Shown one piece after another: positions 38,415-47,442 of a stretch of 64,000 nucleotides of DNA. Position 1 is the first letter of the stretch; the number at the start of each line of letters is the position of its first letter. The DNA lies in NCBI RefSeq assembly GCF_005222785.1, contig NZ_STGH01000003.1, forward strand, positions 868,001 through 932,000. The letters run 5' to 3'. Under the pieces are notes generated by a model. It had not been told where the DNA came from and made no database searches. It worked only from the letters and a program-made list of their open reading frames with translations. Origin of the DNA: Rhodobacter sp. SY28-1. Its GTDB lineage: Bacteria > Pseudomonadota > Alphaproteobacteria > Rhodobacterales > Rhodobacteraceae. A program made the position numbers and the translations under genes.

Positions 38415-39349
38415 GCGCCCTTCTCGACGTCATCCTTCCGGTCTTCCTTGTCATCGGCTTTGGCTATGCGATGGTCCGCGCCAACCTGATGGCCGAAACC
38501 GCCGTCGACGCCCTGATGCGGTTCGCCCAGAACTTCGCGGTGCCCTGCCTCCTGTTCCGCTCGATCGCGTTTCTCGACCTCTCGGCGGCCTACGATCCCG
38601 GCCTGATGACCAGCTTCTACGCCGGGGCCTTCGCGGGCTTTTTCGCCTGTTTCTTCGGAGCGATGTACCTGTTCCACCGTGCGATGCCCGATGCCGTCTC
38701 GATCGGCTTTGCGGGACTTTTCTCGAACTCCCTCCTTCTCGGCCTGGCGATCACCGAGCGCGCCTACGGCACTGCCGCCCTGCAGGGCAACTATGCCATT
38801 ATCTCCCTGCACGCGCCGATGCTGTACGGCTTTGGCATCGCCCTGATGGAATGGGCGAGGACCCGGGGGCATGGCCTGTCGGGCGCAGCCCTCCTTCGCC
38901 AGATCGCCAAGGCGATCCTGTCGCAGTCGCTGGTGATCGGCATCCTCCTGGGCTTTGCGGTAAACCTGTCCGGAAATCCGCTGCCCGGGTTCTTCTGGTC
39001 GGCCATCGACATGATCACCCGCGCCGCGATTCCGGTCGCGCTGTTCGGCCTAGGCGGCGTCCTGGTCCGCTACCGGATCGAGGGTGACATCGGGCCGGTC
39101 CTGATGGTTACCGCGGCCTCGCTGATCCTGCATCCGGCGGTCACCTGGGTCTTGGGCACCCAGGTCTTTTCGCTCGGGACCGATGCCCTGCGCTCGGCCG
39201 TCGTCACCGCCGCGATGGCGCCCGGGGTGAACGCCTACATGTTCGCGCACATGTACGGGGTCGGGAAACGGGTGAATGCTTCCAGCGTCCTCGTCGCCAC
39301 CGCCCTGTCGATCCTGACGACCTGGGGCTGGCTGCACATCCTGCCCTGA
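38411..39349 (+). CDS. AEC-family transporter (auxin efflux carrier-like)
   Basis: The product has 312 aa. It starts with GTG at 38411 (GTGA overlap with the previous stop). About ten membrane segments, with the family features VIGFGYAMVRANLM and GLFSNSLLLGLAITERAYG. It likely exports or takes up a carboxylate such as malate or malonate; the substrate is not clear. It is the last gene of the holB-tatD-MBL run. Confidence 0.88.
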   Translation: MSALLDVILPVFLVIGFGYAMVRANLMAETAVDALMRFAQNFAVPCLLFRSIAFLDLSAAYDPGLMTSFYAGAFAGFFACFFGAMYLFHRAMPDAVSIGFAGLFSNSLLLGLAITERAYGTAALQGNYAIISLHAPMLYGFGIALMEWARTRGHGLSGAALLRQIAKAILSQSLVIGILLGFAVNLSGNPLPGFFWSAIDMITRAAIPVALFGLGGVLVRYRIEGDIGPVLMVTAASLILHPAVTWVLGTQVFSLGTDALRSAVVTAAMAPGVNAYMFAHMYGVGKRVNASSVLVATALSILTTWGWLHILP

Positions 39350-39421
39350 CCGCTCCTCGGCGGCTTCGCCCGTCCGCGCCGATCGCCCACGACGAGAAGC
39401 CGAAGGCGAACGATGAGCCCC

Positions 39422-40393
39422 TCAGCGTCCGGTCACGCCCCGCAGCCGATCCGACCGCCGCCGCAACAGCTCGACCGTGACCAGCAACAGAACCGAGATC
39501 AGCACCAGGATCGTCGCCACGGCCAGAATGGCAGGCGAGATTGCCTCGCGGATGCCGTTGAACATCTGGCGCGGGATCGTCTGCTGGTCGGGACCCGCGA
39601 TGAACAGGACCGCCACCACCTCGTCGAACGAGGTGACAAAGGCAAACAGCGCGCCCGAGATCACGCCGGGCAGGATCAAGGGCATGATGACCTTGAAGAA
39701 GGTCGTCCGCGGATTGGCCCCAAGGCTGTGCGCGGCCCGGATCAGCGACTGGTCAAAGCCCGTCAGCGTTGCAGTGACGGTGATGATGACGAAGGGGATG
39801 CCCAGCACGGCATGGGCCACGATGACCCCAAGGTGCGAGTTCGCAAGGCAGCCCTTTTCCGACAGGAAGACTCCGAAGACCGCACCCATCGCGCTGTCCG
39901 GCGCAATGCAGGCCTGGGCGAAGAAAAAGCTCATCCCCACCGCGATGATGATGATCGGCACGATCATCGGACTGATAAGCAGCGCCATGATAAGCCGCCG
40001 ATAGGGCATTTCCGGTCGCGACAGGCCAAGTGCCGCAATCGTGCCCAGCACGGTCGCCAGGATCGTCGCCCAAAGCCCGACCCAGAACGAATTCTTCGCC
40101 GCCTGCACCCAGGTCGCCCGCTCCCACACTGCCGACCACCAGGTGCTGTCACGCACCGTTTCCGGTGCCGGGTGGCCCAGCGTCAAAAGCGTGTCGTACC
40201 AGCGCAGGGAATATCCCGTCGGGTCGAAGGACAGCATCTTCTCGGTGAAGGTGAAATAGGGCTCGGCGTTGAACGACAGCGGAACCACGATCAGGATCGG
40301 CGCGATCAGGAAAAGGAATACCAGCCCGCAGATCACCAGGTAGGTGTAGTACCAGATCCGTTCCAGCGGCGAGGCATAGGTGGGTAGTGCCAT
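39422..40393 (-). CDS. ABC permease, PotC type (second amine importer)
   Basis: The product has 323 aa with six membrane segments; EAA loop RAAHSLGANPRTTFFKVIMPLILPG. A periplasmic insert between segments 1 and 2 (TFTEKMLSFDPTGYSLRWYDTL) is typical of polyamine-type PotC subunits. It is the last gene of the four-gene minus-strand operon that begins at 43948. Confidence 0.9.
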   Translation of the reverse strand: MALPTYASPLERIWYYTYLVICGLVFLFLIAPILIVVPLSFNAEPYFTFTEKMLSFDPTGYSLRWYDTLLTLGHPAPETVRDSTWWSAVWERATWVQAAKNSFWVGLWATILATVLGTIAALGLSRPEMPYRRLIMALLISPMIVPIIIIAVGMSFFFAQACIAPDSAMGAVFGVFLSEKGCLANSHLGVIVAHAVLGIPFVIITVTATLTGFDQSLIRAAHSLGANPRTTFFKVIMPLILPGVISGALFAFVTSFDEVVAVLFIAGPDQQTIPRQMFNGIREAISPAILAVATILVLISVLLLVTVELLRRRSDRLRGVTGR

Positions 40394-40403
40394 GATGTCC
40401 TCC

Positions 40404-41657
40404 TCAGCCGAACTTCAGCCGGTCGATGCCGATCAGCCGGTCGTAAAGCCAGTAAAGCAGCAGGATCGACGCCAGCAGCATCCCGGCGATGGCGGCGGCC
40501 AGCGACCAGTTCGACTTCGACATGTGGAAGGCGATCAGGTTCGAGATCAGCTGCCCGTCCGCGCCCCCGACCAGCGCGGGCGTGATGTAGTAGCCCACCG
40601 CCAGGATGAAGACGAGAAGCGACCCGGCGGCGATCCCCGGCAGGGTCTGCGGCAGGTAGACCCGGCGGAAGGTGGTCCAGCTGGTGGCCCCCAGCGACCG
40701 GGCGGCGCGGGCATAGCTGGGCGGGATCACCCGCATGACGGAATAGAGGGGCAGGATCATGAACGGCAAGAGCACATGCGTCATCGCCACAATGGTGCCG
40801 GTCATGTTGTACATCATCGACAACCGCCCATCGTCGCCAATGAGCCCGATGCCGACCAGCAGGTCGTTGACGATCCCCTGTTCCTGCAACAGCGCGATCC
40901 ACGACGTCGTCCGCACCAGAAGCGAGGTCCAGAACGGCAACAGCACGAAGATCATCAAGAGCGAGGACTTCGCCATCGGCAGCGTCGCCAGAAGATGCGC
41001 CACCGGGAAGGCCAGCAAGAGGCACAGGAAGGTGATGATCGCCGAGATCAGGAAGGTCTTGAAGAAGAGGTAGAGGTAGATGCGCTCATTGTCCTCACCC
41101 CGCGCCCAGCCGTCGTCGTTCAGTTTGAAGTCCGAGGCGACCTTGTAGAACTCGGCCGTGTAGACGTTTGAGGCCGAGGCCATGCCCCGCCACAGCGCCG
41201 GTTTCGCCCAGTCGGCATCGACCGCGACCAGGCTTTCCTTGAAGGGCGGGGTCAGGTCCCCCGCCTCGCGCGCGCCTTTCTTGAACAGGCTGATCGTACC
41301 GGGGACGGAATAATTGATCCGCGTGCCCGCAATGCCGGTCGTCTTGTCCGTCTGCATCCGGGCCAAGTCCTGGACCAGCGCGGCATAGGCCTCTTCCGGC
41401 GGGTCGGCCGGGTTGAAATCGGGATTGGCCTCGAACCACGCCACCAGCGCCGGGGCGGACGACGCGAAGCCGTCATGTTCGAAGGACCGCTTCAGCATAA
41501 GGCCGATGGGGATCAGGAAGGTCAGCAGGACGAACAGCAGCAGCGGCAGCACCAGCAGGAAGGCGCGGCGCTTGGCGCGGGCCTGTGCGGCCTGCAGCGC
41601 GGCCTTCAGCGGGCGGCCATCCGCAGTGGTCAGAAGTTCGTTGGTCGCTTCGGCCAT
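40404..41657 (-). CDS. ABC permease, PotB type (second amine importer)
   Basis: The product has 417 aa, longer than usual (about 280-300). The first membrane helix (about 35-55) is followed by a long periplasmic loop of about 150 residues before helix 2. EAA loop ARAARSLGATSWTTFRRVYLP. Large first loops occur in some alphaproteobacterial PotB-like permeases. It lies 54 nt after the binding-protein gene, with a strong hairpin between them. Confidence 0.9.
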   Translation of the reverse strand: MAEATNELLTTADGRPLKAALQAAQARAKRRAFLLVLPLLLFVLLTFLIPIGLMLKRSFEHDGFASSAPALVAWFEANPDFNPADPPEEAYAALVQDLARMQTDKTTGIAGTRINYSVPGTISLFKKGAREAGDLTPPFKESLVAVDADWAKPALWRGMASASNVYTAEFYKVASDFKLNDDGWARGEDNERIYLYLFFKTFLISAIITFLCLLLAFPVAHLLATLPMAKSSLLMIFVLLPFWTSLLVRTTSWIALLQEQGIVNDLLVGIGLIGDDGRLSMMYNMTGTIVAMTHVLLPFMILPLYSVMRVIPPSYARAARSLGATSWTTFRRVYLPQTLPGIAAGSLLVFILAVGYYITPALVGGADGQLISNLIAFHMSKSNWSLAAAIAGMLLASILLLYWLYDRLIGIDRLKFG

Positions 41658-41674
41658 GCCGTCCTCGCAAATGT

Positions 41675-41702
41675 GGCCGGGCGCAAGGGATTGCGCCCGG
41701 CC
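41675..41702 (-). terminator. Strong intergenic hairpin between binding protein and permease
   Basis: Perfect 12-bp stem (GGCCGGGCGCAA with TTGCGCCCGGCC) and a GGGA loop, just after the binding-protein stop. A T-poor tail suggests partial termination or mRNA protection. It fits the usual higher level of binding protein over permease. Confidence 0.55.
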
Positions 41703-41711
41703 GGGTCTTTG

Positions 41712-42773
41712 TTACTGCGCCAACCAGGCGTTGAACCGCTCGTTCAGTTCCGCGTCATGGTCTACCCAGAACTCGAAGTCGGACGACAGTGCGTTGTCGA
41801 GGTTAGAGGTCGGCGAGTGCGGTGCCATCGAGAACTCGCTTCCCTTGAACAGGATATCTTCCTTCAACGCAGACTTCCGCGGCGGACCGTAGGAGATCAG
41901 TTCGGCCTGAGCACGCAGCGCCTCGGTCGTGGTGGCGAACTTGATGAAGTCCATCGCCAGATCCTTGTTCGGCGCGCCCTTAGGCACGACGTACATTTCG
42001 TTCTCGTAGATCTGGCCATCCCAGACGATCTGGAAGGGCTTGCCTTCGGCCGTGATGGCGGCAAACAGTCGTCCATTGTAGGCAGTGGTCATTGCCACTT
42101 CGCCATCCGCCAGCAGTTGCGGCGGCTGGGCGCCCGCTTCCCACCAGACGACTTCCGACTTGATGGTATCAAGCTTGGCAAACGCACGGTCTACCCCTTC
42201 CGGAGTGCCGAGCGTCGCATAGACCTCTGCCGCCGGAACGCCATCAGCCATAAGCGCGAACTCAAGCACTGCCTTTGCGCCACGCTTCAGGCCACGCTTG
42301 CCCGGAAATTTCTCCAGGTCGAAGAAATCGGCTGCCGTCGTCGGGCCCTCGGGAAACTTCGTGGTGTCGTAGGCATAGACGTTCGCCCACACGTCGGTCG
42401 AAACGCCACATTCAACGACAGAGCCGGGAAGGAAGTCCTCAAGCGCCGGCGTTCCGTCCGCGCCTGGTGCAAGGATCGACGCATCGATCGGCTCGAGAAT
42501 GCCTTCGTCACACAGACGGATGACATCGGCATACTCAAGAGACGCGACGTCGACGGTTACGTTGCCAGCTTCCACCATAGCCTTGACCGGTGCTGCCGGG
42601 TTGTCGCTGTCAACCATGACGGCGGTATTGCCTGTCGCGGTTGCCCAAGGCTGAACGTGGACTTCGTTCTGGGCCGCACCATAGGCACCGCCCCAGGACA
42701 TGACCGTCACGTCGGCATTGGCGGCAAAGCCAAAGCTGACCAAGGCGGTCGTCAGGATGAGGGTCTTCTTCAT
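41712..42773 (-). CDS. Periplasmic binding protein, PotD type (second amine importer)
   Basis: The product has 353 aa. ATG at 42773 has AGGGAGC upstream and gives the signal peptide ending AANAD; a start at 42806 would extend it without reason. Mature start VTVMSWGGAYGAAQ is typical of spermidine/putrescine-like SBP_bac_8 proteins. Its ligand is unknown. Not closely related to the 11478 product by eye. Confidence 0.9.
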   Translation of the reverse strand: MKKTLILTTALVSFGFAANADVTVMSWGGAYGAAQNEVHVQPWATATGNTAVMVDSDNPAAPVKAMVEAGNVTVDVASLEYADVIRLCDEGILEPIDASILAPGADGTPALEDFLPGSVVECGVSTDVWANVYAYDTTKFPEGPTTAADFFDLEKFPGKRGLKRGAKAVLEFALMADGVPAAEVYATLGTPEGVDRAFAKLDTIKSEVVWWEAGAQPPQLLADGEVAMTTAYNGRLFAAITAEGKPFQIVWDGQIYENEMYVVPKGAPNKDLAMDFIKFATTTEALRAQAELISYGPPRKSALKEDILFKGSEFSMAPHSPTSNLDNALSSDFEFWVDHDAELNERFNAWLAQ

Positions 42774-42820
42774 TCGCAAGCTCCCTAGGTTGAACTGAAG
42801 TTTCATTGCTCTTTTCCGAC

Positions 42821-42840
42821 CGGGGGACGCCTGCCCCCCG
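42821..42840 (-). terminator. Short hairpin between ATPase and binding-protein genes
   Basis: A 6-bp CGGGGG/CCCCCG stem with an 8-nt loop lies just after the ATPase stop (42848). Possible processing or weak termination site inside the operon. Confidence 0.35.
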
Positions 42841-42847
42841 CACGGTA

Positions 42848-43948
42848 TCAGGGGTCGAGCGCGCGGGCATCCTGGGGATGCCAGCCCACCTTGATCTTCT
42901 GGCCGGGCGACAGCTTGGTCTGCCCCAGCGTATTGCGCATCTTCATCACGAAGTCATCCGACCCGGCGACCTTCAGGACCGCGCGCAGGATGTCACCCAT
43001 GTAGATGATCTCGACTACCTCGGCCTCGATCGTGTGGGCACCGGGCGGCATCATCTCGGGCTTGAACTCCACTCGTTCGGGCCGGATCGAGACCAGGGTC
43101 CTGTGGCCCTTCTCCTTGGCGTTGACCGCGGTCGCGTCGATCAACTCGCCCGTGGTCAGCCGGACCAGCGCCTTGTCGCCCGTCAGCTCCTCGATGGTGC
43201 CCATCAGCTTGTTGTTTTCGCCGATGAACTGCGCGACGAAGCTGTTCTCGGGGCGTTCGTACAGGTCGGCCGGCGGCGCAAGCTGCTGGATACGGCCATC
43301 GTTGAACACCGCGACGCGGTCCGACATCGTCAGCGCCTCACCCTGGTCGTGGGTGACATATACCACTGTAATCCCAAGCGATTCATGCAAATGCTTGATC
43401 TCGAACTGCATGTGCTCGCGCAATTGCTTGTCCAGCGCGCCCAGAGGTTCGTCCATCAGCACAAGCTTGGGGTCGAACACCAGCGCTCGCGCCAGCGCGA
43501 TCCGCTGCTGCTGGCCGCCCGAAAGCTGCGCGGGGCGACGGTTGGCATAGGCCCCCATCTGCACCATGTCCAAGGCGCGCTTGATCTTCGCTTCGCGTTC
43601 GTCCTTGCCCATGCCGCGGACTTCCAGCGGGAAGGCCAGGTTCTCGCCCACCGTCATGTGCGGGAACAGCGCATAGTTCTGGAATACCATCCCGATCCCG
43701 CGCTTGTGCGGCGGGACCTGGTTGATGTTCACGCCGTCCAGCTTGATCTCGCCATGCGTCGCCGTCTCGAACCCGGCCAGCATCATCAGACAGGTCGTCT
43801 TGCCCGAACCTGACGGCCCCAGCATCGTCAGGAACTCGCCCTTGCCGATCGACAGGTTCAGGTCCTTCACAACAAGCGTGACACCGTCATAGCTTTTCTG
43901 GACGTGCTCAAACGCGACGAAGGCGTCGTTGCGGGGCTCTTGCGTCAC
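42848..43948 (-). CDS. ABC transporter ATPase, PotA type (second amine importer)
   Basis: The product has 366 aa. Walker A GPSGSGKTT, signature LSGGQQQR, Walker B LVLMDEPLGALD, H-loop VTHDQGEA, then a TOBE domain. I start at GTG 43948, 5-6 nt after CAGGGAGA; the longer reading to 44026 lacks a site. First gene of the minus-strand operon ATPase, binding protein, PotB, PotC. Confidence 0.92.
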   Translation of the reverse strand: MTQEPRNDAFVAFEHVQKSYDGVTLVVKDLNLSIGKGEFLTMLGPSGSGKTTCLMMLAGFETATHGEIKLDGVNINQVPPHKRGIGMVFQNYALFPHMTVGENLAFPLEVRGMGKDEREAKIKRALDMVQMGAYANRRPAQLSGGQQQRIALARALVFDPKLVLMDEPLGALDKQLREHMQFEIKHLHESLGITVVYVTHDQGEALTMSDRVAVFNDGRIQQLAPPADLYERPENSFVAQFIGENNKLMGTIEELTGDKALVRLTTGELIDATAVNAKEKGHRTLVSIRPERVEFKPEMMPPGAHTIEAEVVEIIYMGDILRAVLKVAGSDDFVMKMRNTLGQTKLSPGQKIKVGWHPQDARALDP

Positions 43949-44186
43949 CCGTGTCTCCCTGATGGTTCCGGGGCTTCTCGCCCTCTGGCTTGATTCGACT
44001 AAACCGAAACGCGCCCCCCAATGCAACGCAGTTTTTCGACGCCAAACGGCACTTTCGCGACCTGTTTGGGCAGCTTTGCGCCGCTACGGGAAGAACGCAC
44101 AGTATTCGACAGCCCGGCAGTCGATCTGCCTGCAATCATCGCAAGAAAAGGATGCAATCCTGCCGAAGAAAGTGGCTGCAAAGGCG

Positions 44187-44214
44187 AAGGGCGCGGGGTT
44201 TCCCCCGCGCCCTT
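44187..44214 (-). terminator. Terminator of tRNA-Leu
   Basis: 12-bp stem (AAGGGCGCGGGG with CCCCGCGCCCTT) and a 4-nt loop, 19 nt after the tRNA 3' end on the minus strand. Confidence 0.65.
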
Positions 44215-44233
44215 GGCGTTGTCCAGCGAACCC

Positions 44234-44320
44234 TGGTGCGGATGAAAAGACTCGAACTTTCACTCCGGTTAAGGAACAGCGACCTCAACGCTGCGCGTCT
44301 ACCAATTCCGCCACATCCGC
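44234..44320 (-). tRNA. tRNA-Leu (anticodon GAG)
   Basis: The minus strand folds as a class II tRNA: acceptor GCGGATG pairs with CATCCGC, then A and an encoded CCA. D-arm GCGGAATTGGTAGACGC, anticodon stem CAGCG/CGCTG with loop TTGAGGT, so anticodon GAG reading CUC/CUU. Long variable arm and T-arm AGTTCGAGTCTT are present. The genomic CCA is usual. Confidence 0.95.
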
Positions 44321-44405
44321 ATGTGGGCCCGGTTTGGACGCCCGCTATCTAGCGACTGGCGCGCAGGATGAAAAGGGGCATTTTGCACGCCCCCTTCCGA
44401 CCATG

Positions 44406-45953
44406 TCAGTTGCTTTGGAAGATGAGCAGCGGCAGCCGCGCCGCGGTGATCGCGGCCTGCATGCCCGACTGCATCATCTCGCCGTTCGCACCCGGCTCTG
44501 CCGCAGGGGCCAGCGCGACAGCCTCGGGCGCAGCTTCGACCACAGGATCGACAACCGGCTCGGCCTCGGCGACCTCGGTCTCCGGCACCTCGACGTCGAA
44601 GACCGGCAGCGCCGCCTCCTGCACCTCGACCTCGGGTTCCAGTTCCGATGCCCGGCCGTTGATCCGGTAGGACGCCTTCTTGATCACCGCATCCCGGCCC
44701 TGGACGCCCGGCGCCACGACCATCTGGCCCTGTTCCATCGCGTCCAGCGACATCTGGTACCAGTCCATCGCCAGATCAGGCCGCTCCGCCGCGCCGAAGC
44801 CCTGGCTCAGGTGGTGGCCGAGGTATTCCGAATACCCCCGCTCGCCAAGCGACGCCAAAAGCAGGGCCGAGCCGATGGCGACGTTCATGTCATCCTGGGC
44901 ATAGCCGACCCCAAGGCAGACCTTGGCCGTCCCGGACAGCTGCGCCGGCGACATGCCAGACGACAGGATGAAGCCTTCGACCCCGCCCAGCACATCGGCG
45001 GCCGGTTTCAGCGACAGCGCCGCCACATGGTCTTTCAGCACCGGCCCGAAGGCCGCGCACTGCTCGGCGATCTGGTCCGGCGTAAAGCCCGCGATCTGCG
45101 CAGTCAGCTCGTCTCCGCGCGAAATCGCATAGCTGCGCGCCAGGCAGAACTGCTCGCCCAGGGCGAAATTCGCGTCCTGCATGGCATCTGCCGTGGTCAG
45201 ACCGCCATTTGCCGTGGTCGTCAGGCCGATCTGGTTGCAAGCCGATGCGAGCGAGCCCTTGGACCCTGCCGGGCTCATGAAGGACGGAAGTGCGGGGTCC
45301 TCGGGCAGGGCCGCCACGGTCTCGGGGGCTGGCACCTCAACCTCGGGTTCGTCCGCGACCAGCGTCGGCAGCGCCGCAGCCGCAGCCGCTGCAACCGAGC
45401 CCGGCGCCGGCACGCCAGCCGCGGCCATCGTGCCGCCCGGCGCAATCCCAGCCATCTCGTCGCGCTGCGCGATCAGTATCGCCTTCATCCCATAGGGGCT
45501 GCTCGCCACGGTCGAGGCGATGACCGGCCCGCCCGCCACCGCGCGATGGTAGGACGTGACCAGGATCGTCCGCTCATGCTCGCTCAGCTGGCCCGTCGCC
45601 GGATAGCCGAGGAACGCCTGATACTGGCTGATCGCCGCCCGCGACCGCGGCCCGATCGACCCGTCTGCCGTGCCAACGCTGTAGCCGAAATAGTTCAGCG
45701 CCGTCTGCACCTCGCGGTTCGCCTCGCGCTGTTCGGCGCTGATCGAGGACTTGGTCGACTTCTTGGTCGACCGCGTCGTCGTTGTTCTCTTCTTGTTGTT
45801 CTCGTTGGCAACCGCACCGCCGATGATGCCACCGATGATCGCACCGGCGATAAAGTCCTTGCCATCGGCGCGCGCGGGCGCGGAAATCGGTGAAAGAGGG
45901 GATAAGGCGACCGAGGCCATCAGCGCCGCCGTTGCAATCTTCTTGATCTTCAT
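44406..45953 (-). CDS. Exported peptidoglycan-binding-domain protein
   Basis: The product has 515 aa. Signal peptide ends PARADG. A glycine-zipper-like stretch (IAGAIIGGIIGGAVA) follows, then a basic Thr/Ser/Lys linker. A peptidoglycan_binding_1 domain (about 75-125) has VQTALNYFGYSVGTADGSIGPRSRAAISQYQ. The rest is Ala-rich and helical, ending in a Glu/Val/Pro-rich low-complexity tail (about 425-490). It likely sits at the cell wall; the function is unknown. Divergent from lipB. Confidence 0.75.
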   Translation of the reverse strand: MKIKKIATAALMASVALSPLSPISAPARADGKDFIAGAIIGGIIGGAVANENNKKRTTTTRSTKKSTKSSISAEQREANREVQTALNYFGYSVGTADGSIGPRSRAAISQYQAFLGYPATGQLSEHERTILVTSYHRAVAGGPVIASTVASSPYGMKAILIAQRDEMAGIAPGGTMAAAGVPAPGSVAAAAAAALPTLVADEPEVEVPAPETVAALPEDPALPSFMSPAGSKGSLASACNQIGLTTTANGGLTTADAMQDANFALGEQFCLARSYAISRGDELTAQIAGFTPDQIAEQCAAFGPVLKDHVAALSLKPAADVLGGVEGFILSSGMSPAQLSGTAKVCLGVGYAQDDMNVAIGSALLLASLGERGYSEYLGHHLSQGFGAAERPDLAMDWYQMSLDAMEQGQMVVAPGVQGRDAVIKKASYRINGRASELEPEVEVQEAALPVFDVEVPETEVAEAEPVVDPVVEAAPEAVALAPAAEPGANGEMMQSGMQAAITAARLPLLIFQSN

Positions 45954-46063
45954 GACATCACTCCGTGAAAAGAACCCCGGTACAGCCTAACACGGGATTG
46001 CCCTTGGGGAAGGCAGGATTTCCATCAAGTCCCTCACACCGCCCCGAAGATTGGAGCGTCAGA

Positions 46064-46735
46064 TTGGTAGAATGGCGTCACATACCCGGACTAGCGCCCT
46101 ATCCGGAAACAGTTGCCGCGATGGAAGCGCATGTCGCCGCCATGACCGAGGGCCGCGCCGGTGAGGCGATCTGGCTTCTGGAGCATCCCCCGCTCTATAC
46201 CGCAGGCACTTCGGCCAAGCCGGCCGACCTTGTCCAGCCCGACCGATTCCCGGTCTATCCGGTCGGTCGCGGCGGGCAGTATACCTATCACGGCCCCGGC
46301 CAGCGGGTGATCTACACGATGCTCGACGTCAAGGCGCGGGGCGGCGACGTGCGCTGCTTTGTCCGCGACCTGGAACGCTGGGTCATCGACACTCTGGCCG
46401 AGTTCAACGTGACAGGCGAAATCCGCGATGGCCGCGTCGGCGTCTGGGTCCAGCGGCCCGACCGCCCCGGTCCCGACGGCAAACCCGGCGAAGACAAGAT
46501 CGCCGCCATCGGCATCAAGCTCCGCCGCTGGGTCAGCTTCCACGGCATCTCGATCAACGTCGAGCCGGACCTGTCCCACTTCGACGGAATCATCCCCTGC
46601 GGCATCCGCGACCACGGGGTGACCAGCCTGGTCGATCTGGGCCTGCCCGTCACGATGGCCGATCTCGACGCGGCGCTGATGTCCACCTTCGAACGGGCCT
46701 TCCAGCGCAGTTGCGCCGCGCAAGATGTCGCATAG
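46064..46735 (+). CDS. lipB: Octanoyltransferase LipB
   Basis: The product has 223 aa. It moves octanoyl groups from acyl carrier protein to lipoyl domains. [34 protein letters not shown] (catalytic Lys) and [13 protein letters not shown] (catalytic Cys) are the LipB motifs. The start is uncertain: a TTG at 46064 with GGAGCG 5 nt upstream gives normal length (VEWRHIPGL start). A GTG at 45965 would add 33 residues with no counterpart in LipB. Confidence 0.88.
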   Translation: MVEWRHIPGLAPYPETVAAMEAHVAAMTEGRAGEAIWLLEHPPLYTAGTSAKPADLVQPDRFPVYPVGRGGQYTYHGPGQRVIYTMLDVKARGGDVRCFVRDLERWVIDTLAEFNVTGEIRDGRVGVWVQRPDRPGPDGKPGEDKIAAIGIKLRRWVSFHGISINVEPDLSHFDGIIPCGIRDHGVTSLVDLGLPVTMADLDAALMSTFERAFQRSCAAQDVA

Positions 46736-46825
46736 CACCAACATGCTATTGCATATCAACGCCCCCCACCCCCATGTTCCGCTCGTGGAGGCGCAGCGTT
46801 GCCCCCAGTTGAACACGAGGACATC

Positions 46826-47236
46826 ATGAAGACGTTCATCCTTCTTGCCGTTGCCGCCACTGCCATGGCCGCTCCCGCTTTCGCGGGCGACCCTGCCGCG
46901 GGCGAGGATACGTTCAAGAAGTGCAAGGCCTGCCATTCGGTGATCGCGCCGGACGGAACCGAGATCCAGAAGGGCGGCCGCACCGGCCCGAACCTTTACG
47001 GCGTCATCGGCCGTGGCGTGGCCTCGGACCCCGACTTCAAATATGGCGAGTCGATTGCCGCTCTGGGCGCAACCGGCGCGGTCTGGGACGAAGCCAGCCT
47101 TGCCGCATATACCGCCGACCCGGCCGGCTATCTGAAGCAGGCGCTCGGCGATGATGCGGCCAAGTCGAAGATGTCCTTCAAGCTTTCCGCCGGTGGCGAG
47201 GACGTGGCCGCGTACCTGGCCTCGGTCGCCCAGTAA
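46826..47236 (+). CDS. cycA: Cytochrome c2
   Basis: The product has 136 aa with signal peptide (cleaved after PAFA, residue 20). Heme site CKACH (Cys33, Cys36, His37) and axial Met116 in [19 protein letters not shown] and [12 protein letters not shown] closely follow Rhodobacter capsulatus cytochrome c2. It carries electrons in the periplasm from the bc1 complex to oxidases or reaction centres. It lies directly before ctaD, whose product could be its acceptor. I start at ATG 46826; the ATG at 46799 adds nine residues before the signal peptide. Confidence 0.9.
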   Translation: MKTFILLAVAATAMAAPAFAGDPAAGEDTFKKCKACHSVIAPDGTEIQKGGRTGPNLYGVIGRGVASDPDFKYGESIAALGATGAVWDEASLAAYTADPAGYLKQALGDDAAKSKMSFKLSAGGEDVAAYLASVAQ

Positions 47237-47259
47237 GCCCGTCCGACAGCACGGTTTTG

Positions 47260-47288
47260 GGGCGCGGTTCCGCATCGGAACCGCGCCC
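47260..47288 (+). terminator. Terminator after cytochrome c2
   Basis: 13-bp stem (GGGCGCGGTTCCG with CGGAACCGCGCCC), CAT loop, 24 nt after the cycA stop. It suggests that ctaD has its own promoter between 47289 and 47442. Confidence 0.7.
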
Positions 47289-47442
47289 TTCGTCATTCCG
47301 CCCGAAAATCTCTGTCCTGCGGCAAAGTCGTGCATTGCGACCTGCCTTCGGCATCGCTAAAGACGGGATCACAAGGGAAACCGGGCAACCCGATCAACGG
47401 GCGGCGAACGGCATCACGGAACGACCAAAGCGGAGGACGCCA

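Noticed and set aside
45965-46063. N-terminal extension of LipB from GTG at 45965
   Set aside because: The added residues have no match to LipB and lie in the control region of the divergent gene; a TTG at 46064 with GGAGCG fits family length.
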